Shown here: in pieces, positions 60,167-64,000 of the stretch
How the letters are laid out: every line of letters begins with the position of its first letter
Position numbering within the stretch: position 1 is the first letter of the stretch
Assembly: GCA_011322445.1 (NCBI GenBank)
Contig: DRMV01000041.1
Span: forward strand, 62,001-126,000
From: Chloroflexota bacterium
GTDB lineage: Bacteria; Chloroflexota; Anaerolineae; Anaerolineales; DRMV01
Direction: 5' to 3'
DNA length: 64,000 bases
Translations under genes and position numbers: made by a program
Notes under the pieces: model-generated
Told to the model about the DNA's origin: nothing
The model's database searches: none
The model's input: only the letters and a program-made list of their open reading frames with translations

Positions 60167-61726
60167 CTACCACAGGCCCACGGCCAGCGCCGCGACTGTG
60201 AGAACGCTGACCAGGGCCACCAGCAGCAGGATGTATTTGCCCAACGCGGCCATGACGTCGCCTTCCCGCCCGGCCATGCCGGTGGTGCTGGCGCCGACCA
60301 CGACTTTGGTGGGGGCGAACACCGACGCCAGCGCGCCGCCGCTGCTCTGGGCGGCCAGAATGACCGCGACACTATACCCCAGCAGGTCGGCGGTGCGCTG
60401 TTGCAACGCGGCAAAGACGACGTTGGAATTGGTGTTGCTGCCGGTCATAAAGGCACCCAGCGCCCCCACCCAGGGCGCGACCAGCGGGTAGGCGCGCCCG
60501 ACCGCGTCGGCCAGGCCGCGGGCCAGGGTCTCGGTCATGCCGGCGTGCTGCATCACCATCGCCATCGCGACCATCGAGGCAATGCCCACGCTGGAACCCA
60601 TGACCCGGCGCACCGTGCCGCCGGCGATGCGCTTCAGCGCACCGGGCCGGTACCAGCCCGCCCGGCGGTAGAACAGGTAAGCCACCACCGCCGAATAAAA
60701 CAGCACCGCCCCTGCGTGCCGAAAAAGCGGGATTTTCCGGCCCAGGCCAGCCGGGGTCACGAAGCCACGGGCGGTCTTCACAGCAGGGAAGGGCACTTGA
60801 ATCACCAGCAGGCTTTCCAGGAAAGCCCGCACAGGGTGCACCAGTTGGACGGTGAGGGTGATGACCACCAGCGCGAGGTAGCCGGAGAGCGCGATGAAGA
60901 GCGTGCGGTTGTCGGGGCGGGGGGCGCTTTCCGCTGCAGGAGAAGCGGGGGAAGGCGCAGCCGCGGGCTGCCGCATGGCGAGCAACACGCCCACCAGCAA
61001 CCCCGCCAGTCCGCCCCCCAACGCGCCGATGTTCCAGAGGTGGTGCGTTGCCAGCAGGTATTGCGTGCCGCCCATCACCGCGCCCATCACCAGCACGGTC
61101 GGCCACAGCCGTTTGACGGCTTCCCACCCTCCGGCTGTATGGGCCACCATCAGCCCCACCAGCAGGCCGGAAAGCCCCAAAAAGGTGGCCGTGGGTGGTG
61201 CCAGCAGCGTGCCCGGAAGGCCGGTGGCGGCCATGAGCGCCTGGAACGAGGTGGCCAGCGAGCCGAAACTGACAGCCCACGCGTGCCCCACCGAGGGCGC
61301 GACCACCGCCGTGAGGGGCGAGAACCCCAGCCCCACCAGCAGCGGTGCGGTCACGGCCACCGGCACGCCGAACCCGCCCACGCCTTGCAAGAACGAGGCA
61401 AAGGCCCATGCCAGCAGCAGCGCCTGCATCCCGCGATCGGCGGTCAGGCCGGGCAGCGCGCGCCCAATGGTTTCGATCGCGCCTGCCTCGTCGGCCACAC
61501 GGTAGAGCAGGAAGGCCGCCCACACGATGAGCAGCACATCCAGCGTCAGAAAGAGGGCTTTGGCGTGGGCGTAGGCCAGCAGGCGCGGCCCGGCGCCAAA
61601 GTAGCCCACCGCCACGGCCAAAGCAGTGAGGTAGCCAGCGCCTCCCGCGCGGGATGCTCCCCACCGCTTGCCGATCATCAACCCCAGGATGACCAGAATG
61701 GGCAGCGATGCTAAGAGGAAAGCCAT
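60167..61726 (-). CDS. L-lactate permease family transporter (LctP)
   Basis: 519 aa with about 12-13 membrane helices. FASFLQGVGGFGVPVAVTAPLLVGLGFSPLTAVVAPSVGHAWAVSFGSLATSFQAL is the hallmark of the LctP family, and a late GALGAFMTGSNTNSNVVFAALQ segment matches the second repeat. Imports lactate or glycolate with protons in characterised members. Downstream come the 58-aa protein and the 2-hydroxyacid dehydrogenase, making a likely uptake-and-oxidation unit. Confidence 0.9.
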   Translation of the reverse strand: MAFLLASLPILVILGLMIGKRWGASRAGGAGYLTALAVAVGYFGAGPRLLAYAHAKALFLTLDVLLIVWAAFLLYRVADEAGAIETIGRALPGLTADRGMQALLLAWAFASFLQGVGGFGVPVAVTAPLLVGLGFSPLTAVVAPSVGHAWAVSFGSLATSFQALMAATGLPGTLLAPPTATFLGLSGLLVGLMVAHTAGGWEAVKRLWPTVLVMGAVMGGTQYLLATHHLWNIGALGGGLAGLLVGVLLAMRQPAAAPSPASPAAESAPRPDNRTLFIALSGYLALVVITLTVQLVHPVRAFLESLLVIQVPFPAVKTARGFVTPAGLGRKIPLFRHAGAVLFYSAVVAYLFYRRAGWYRPGALKRIAGGTVRRVMGSSVGIASMVAMAMVMQHAGMTETLARGLADAVGRAYPLVAPWVGALGAFMTGSNTNSNVVFAALQQRTADLLGYSVAVILAAQSSGGALASVFAPTKVVVGASTTGMAGREGDVMAALGKYILLLVALVSVLTVAALAVGLW

Positions 61727-61733
61727 GACCGTC

Positions 61734-62360
61734 TCAGCCGGTGCCGAATTGCCGGTCGCCGGCGTCGCCGAGGCCGGGCAGGATGTAGCCGTTTTCGTTC
61801 AGCCGCTCGTCGATGGCCGCCAGGTGAATAGGCACGTCGGGGTGGCGTTCCTGCATGTGGGCGATGCCTTCCGGCGCACCGATGATACCCATGAACTTGA
61901 TGCGCTTGACGCCCCAGCGCTTGAGGATGTCCACTGTCGCCACTGCCGAGCCGCCGGTCGCCAGCATGGGGTCGAGCACCAGGCAGAGGGTCACGGTAGG
62001 GGCAACGGGCAATTTGTTGTAGTATTCCACAGGCCGCAAGGTGCGCTCATCGCGATAGAGCCCAATGTGCCACACCTGTGCGCCGGGGAGCAGGTTCCAC
62101 ACACCTTCTACCATCCCCAGCCCGGCGCGCAAAATCGGCACCAGGCCAATGGTGTCGCTCACGGCTGTGCCGGTCATGGAAGCAAGGGGCGTTTCCACCG
62201 GTTTGGGATGGGTGGGCAGGTCGGCGGTGGCTTCGTAGGTCAGCAGGGTGGCGATTTCGCGCACCAGCGCCCGGAAGGTTTGGGGGTCGGTGCGTTTGTC
62301 GCGCAGCAAGGTGAGTTTGTGCGCGACCAAAGGATGCCGGGAAGGGAAAACATTCTCCAT
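61734..62360 (-). CDS. upp: Uracil phosphoribosyltransferase
   Basis: 208 aa from the ATG at 62360. PRPP-binding loop [20 protein letters not shown], the uracil-contacting C-terminus [17 protein letters not shown], and the early [21 protein letters not shown] are all canonical. Makes UMP from uracil and PRPP (pyrimidine salvage). A TATAAT lies at 62393-62388 on the minus strand upstream. Confidence 0.96.
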   Translation of the reverse strand: MENVFPSRHPLVAHKLTLLRDKRTDPQTFRALVREIATLLTYEATADLPTHPKPVETPLASMTGTAVSDTIGLVPILRAGLGMVEGVWNLLPGAQVWHIGLYRDERTLRPVEYYNKLPVAPTVTLCLVLDPMLATGGSAVATVDILKRWGVKRIKFMGIIGAPEGIAHMQERHPDVPIHLAAIDERLNENGYILPGLGDAGDRQFGTG

Positions 62361-62417
62361 AGACTGCTCCGAAAGCAAGGTGCTTCCATTATAGCCCAAA
62401 AGAGGGAGGGGGTGCTG

Positions 62418-62426
62418 TGGTAAAAT
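62418..62426 (+). promoter_or_regulatory. Extended -10 promoter of the MFS gene
   Basis: TGGTAAAAT fits the extended -10 pattern; 41 bases before the start codon. No clear -35. Confidence 0.45.
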
Positions 62427-62439
62427 CCCCTATCCCAAC

Positions 62440-62453
62440 TTACCAGATGGTAA
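62440..62453 (+). promoter_or_regulatory. Palindromic operator between promoter and MFS start
   Basis: TTACCA, GA, TGGTAA: perfect 6-base arms located just after the predicted transcription start and before the AGGAG ribosome-binding site. Fits a repressor (TetR/MarR/PadR type) controlling the exporter; its gene is not in the window. Confidence 0.55.
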
Positions 62454-62467
62454 ACAGGAGCGGGTCA

Positions 62468-63841
62468 ATGAAACAACGCAATCCGGTATTGTGGGTGCTT
62501 TTTCTTGGGGTGTTGATGGCGGCGCTGGATATCGCCATCATTGGCCCGGCATTACCTGCGATTCGCGACGGCTTCCACACGACCGACCGCGCGGTAGTGT
62601 GGGTTTTTACTACTTACCTGCTTTTCAACCTCATCGGAACGCCCCTGATGGCGAAACTTTCCGACCGGCTGGGGCGGCGCGATGTGTATATTGCCGATGT
62701 CTTGTTGTTCGTGTTCGGTTCCGTGGTGGTGGCGCTGGCTCCTTCGCTGACGTGGGTGGTAGTGGGGCGTGGCATCCAGGGCTTTGGGGCGGGGGGCATC
62801 TTCCCGGTGGCCTCGGCAGTGATTGGCGACACCTTCCCGCCGGAACGCCGCGGCCGCGCGTTAGGCATCATCGGCTCGGTGTTTGGGGTGGCCTTCTTGA
62901 TTGGGCCGGTGCTGGCGGGGGTGGTGCTCAAGTTCTTCTCGTGGCACATGCTCTTCTGGGGGCCCGTGCCGTTCGCACTGTTGCTGATACCCGCCGCATG
63001 GCGTTGGCTGCCTGCCACGGGCAAAGCGGGCAACGGGAAAGCCGACTGGCAGGGCATGTTGCTGCTGGCGGCCTTGCTCAGCAGCCTGGCTTATGCGCTC
63101 AACCAACTCGACGCTGCCGACCTGGCCGCCAGCCTGCGCTCGCCCCGCGTGATGGGCTTTTTGCTGTTGGGGGTGGTGCTGTTGCCGGTGCTGGCGTGGG
63201 TGGAACGCCGTGCTTCTGACCCCATCATCCACCCGCGGTTGTTCGGCGGCCGTCAACTGGTGCTGGCCAATACCCTGGCTTTTGGAGCGGGCGTGATCGA
63301 GGGAAGTATGGTGTTCATCCCCGCGCTGCTGGTGGCGGCCTTTGGGGTTACTGAATCGAAGGCCAGTTTCATGCTGCTGCCGGTGGTGGCCACACTTTCC
63401 ATCGGCGCGCCGCTTTTTGGGCACGGCCTGGACAAGGTCGGCTCCCGCTGGGTCATCATGTTGGGCACGGCACTGGCGGCGGTGGGCACAGCCATGTTAG
63501 GCTTCGTGCATCTGAGCACGGCAGTGTTCTACGTGGCGGCGGGTTTAATCGGCTTTGGGCTTTCGGCGCTGTTGGGGGCACCGTTGCGCTACATCATGCT
63601 GGCGGAAGCCCCGGCCGAAGAGCGCGCCTCGGCCCAGGCACTGATTTCGGTGATGACCAAAGTGGGGCAGATGATGACCGGCGCGGTGGTCGGCGCTGTG
63701 GCAGCCAGCATGGGCGGCGGCGTGCGAGGTTACGCCGCTTCGTTCCGGGTGCTGGGCGGCATTGCCGTGGTGCTCTTCTTGCTTTCCCTGCTGCTCAAGA
63801 ACCGGGAAGCCGAGCAAGCCGCCCAACGTCAAACGGTCTGA
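62468..63841 (+). CDS. MFS drug-exporter-like transporter (DHA2 type)
   Basis: 457 aa from the ATG at 62468 (AGGAG upstream). Helix 1 contains LGVLMAALDIAIIGPALPAIRDGF, the DHA2 start (MxxLDxxIVNxALP-like). Motif A in the second loop is GTPLMAKLSDRLGRRDVYI; motif C-like GSVFGVAFLIGPVLAGVV lies in helix 5. About 14 helices fit the length, including an extra pair around 200-240. Probably proton-coupled export of drugs or metabolites; substrate unknown. An operator-like palindrome precedes it. Confidence 0.88.
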   Translation: MKQRNPVLWVLFLGVLMAALDIAIIGPALPAIRDGFHTTDRAVVWVFTTYLLFNLIGTPLMAKLSDRLGRRDVYIADVLLFVFGSVVVALAPSLTWVVVGRGIQGFGAGGIFPVASAVIGDTFPPERRGRALGIIGSVFGVAFLIGPVLAGVVLKFFSWHMLFWGPVPFALLLIPAAWRWLPATGKAGNGKADWQGMLLLAALLSSLAYALNQLDAADLAASLRSPRVMGFLLLGVVLLPVLAWVERRASDPIIHPRLFGGRQLVLANTLAFGAGVIEGSMVFIPALLVAAFGVTESKASFMLLPVVATLSIGAPLFGHGLDKVGSRWVIMLGTALAAVGTAMLGFVHLSTAVFYVAAGLIGFGLSALLGAPLRYIMLAEAPAEERASAQALISVMTKVGQMMTGAVVGAVAASMGGGVRGYAASFRVLGGIAVVLFLLSLLLKNREAEQAAQRQTV

Positions 63842-63910
63842 GGCACGTGATGAGGTTTCCCCCTTCTGTGAGCATTTTGTTAAAACCTCCGACCGGGGGA
63901 AGACGGCTGG

Positions 63911-63916
63911 TATAAT
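63911..63916 (+). promoter_or_regulatory. Candidate -10 of a gene beyond the window
   Basis: TATAAT about 70 bases after the MFS stop; no convincing -35. A GGAGG at 63992-63996 right at the window end looks like the ribosome-binding site of a gene that starts just outside. Confidence 0.4.
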
Positions 63917-63925
63917 TTGCAGGTA

Positions 63926-64000
63926 ATGATGGACATCCTTCAACAGTCTCGCACCGCTTTGGCGGGTGAGCGTTGTTGCTACTTAAGTGAACGGAGGTTT
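63926..64000 (+). CDS. Possible 5' partial ORF at the window end
   Basis: ATGATG at 63926 opens a frame that stays open to the edge (25 codons). It starts only about 3 bases after the predicted transcription start and has no proper ribosome-binding site, so it may instead be untranslated leader of a gene starting beyond 64000. Nothing recognisable. Confidence 0.2.
   Translation, partial: MMDILQQSRTALAGERCCYLSERRF

Overview
The window reads like a chromosomal piece of a GC-rich bacterium, most probably a member of the Chloroflexota (Anaerolineae-like). Pointers are a very long multi-GAF histidine kinase, secreted or membrane proteins with Thr/Pro/Ser-rich linkers, a DnaQ-DinG helicase fusion, and a large type I-C CRISPR locus. 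The lineage is an inference from gene style; no rRNA or other marker gene is present.

Layout. 1-6.5 kb: end of a multi-GAF sensor kinase, its response regulator, an alpha/beta-hydrolase that lacks its nucleophile serine, and a lipoprotein esterase. 6.6-11.6 kb (minus strand): P1B-type metal ATPase with a PerR/Fur-like regulator, a zinc alcohol dehydrogenase and a sugar epimerase. 12-35.4 kb (plus strand): a surface-polysaccharide locus with a GT-C-like membrane protein, Wzz-like protein, PglF/CapD-like dehydratase, a WbpA-B-D-E-like set plus a 2-epimerase (UDP-2,3-diacetamido-uronic acid route), a visibly AT-richer block with Wzx, Wzy and glycosyltransferases, and a PglC-PglD-PglE-like set (diacetylbacillosamine route). 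The genes are mostly coupled by ATGA overlaps.

36-50.1 kb: a complete type I-C CRISPR-Cas locus: a small winged-helix gene, a WYL-regulator/Cas3 fusion, cas5c, cas8c with an internal cas11c start, cas7c, cas4, cas1, cas2, and an array of 73 repeats and 72 spacers. Between cas3 and cas5c lies a previously unannotated element: a consensus promoter whose predicted start coincides with a diverged repeat. It has the same 5' GT, a fully compensated 8-bp stem and the same TGGATTGAAA handle as the array repeat. It could be a Cas5c-processed regulatory RNA or a repeat mimic in the cas5c mRNA leader. The effector genes (from inside the WYL-Cas3 frame to the end of cas7c) are AT-richer than the WYL part and cas4-cas1-cas2, so the locus is compositionally mosaic.

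50.2-64 kb: tRNA-Pro(CGG) and tRNA-Ser(CGA) around a small SWIM zinc-finger gene with an attenuator-like leader. Then follow, on the minus strand, dinG, a phosphohexomutase, two paralogous membrane proteins, sbcD, a 2-hydroxyacid dehydrogenase, a lactate-permease-family transporter and upp. A divergent MFS exporter closes the window. Two copies of a small TIR/TSD-bearing element (MITE-like) lie at about 19.0 kb and 54.3 kb.
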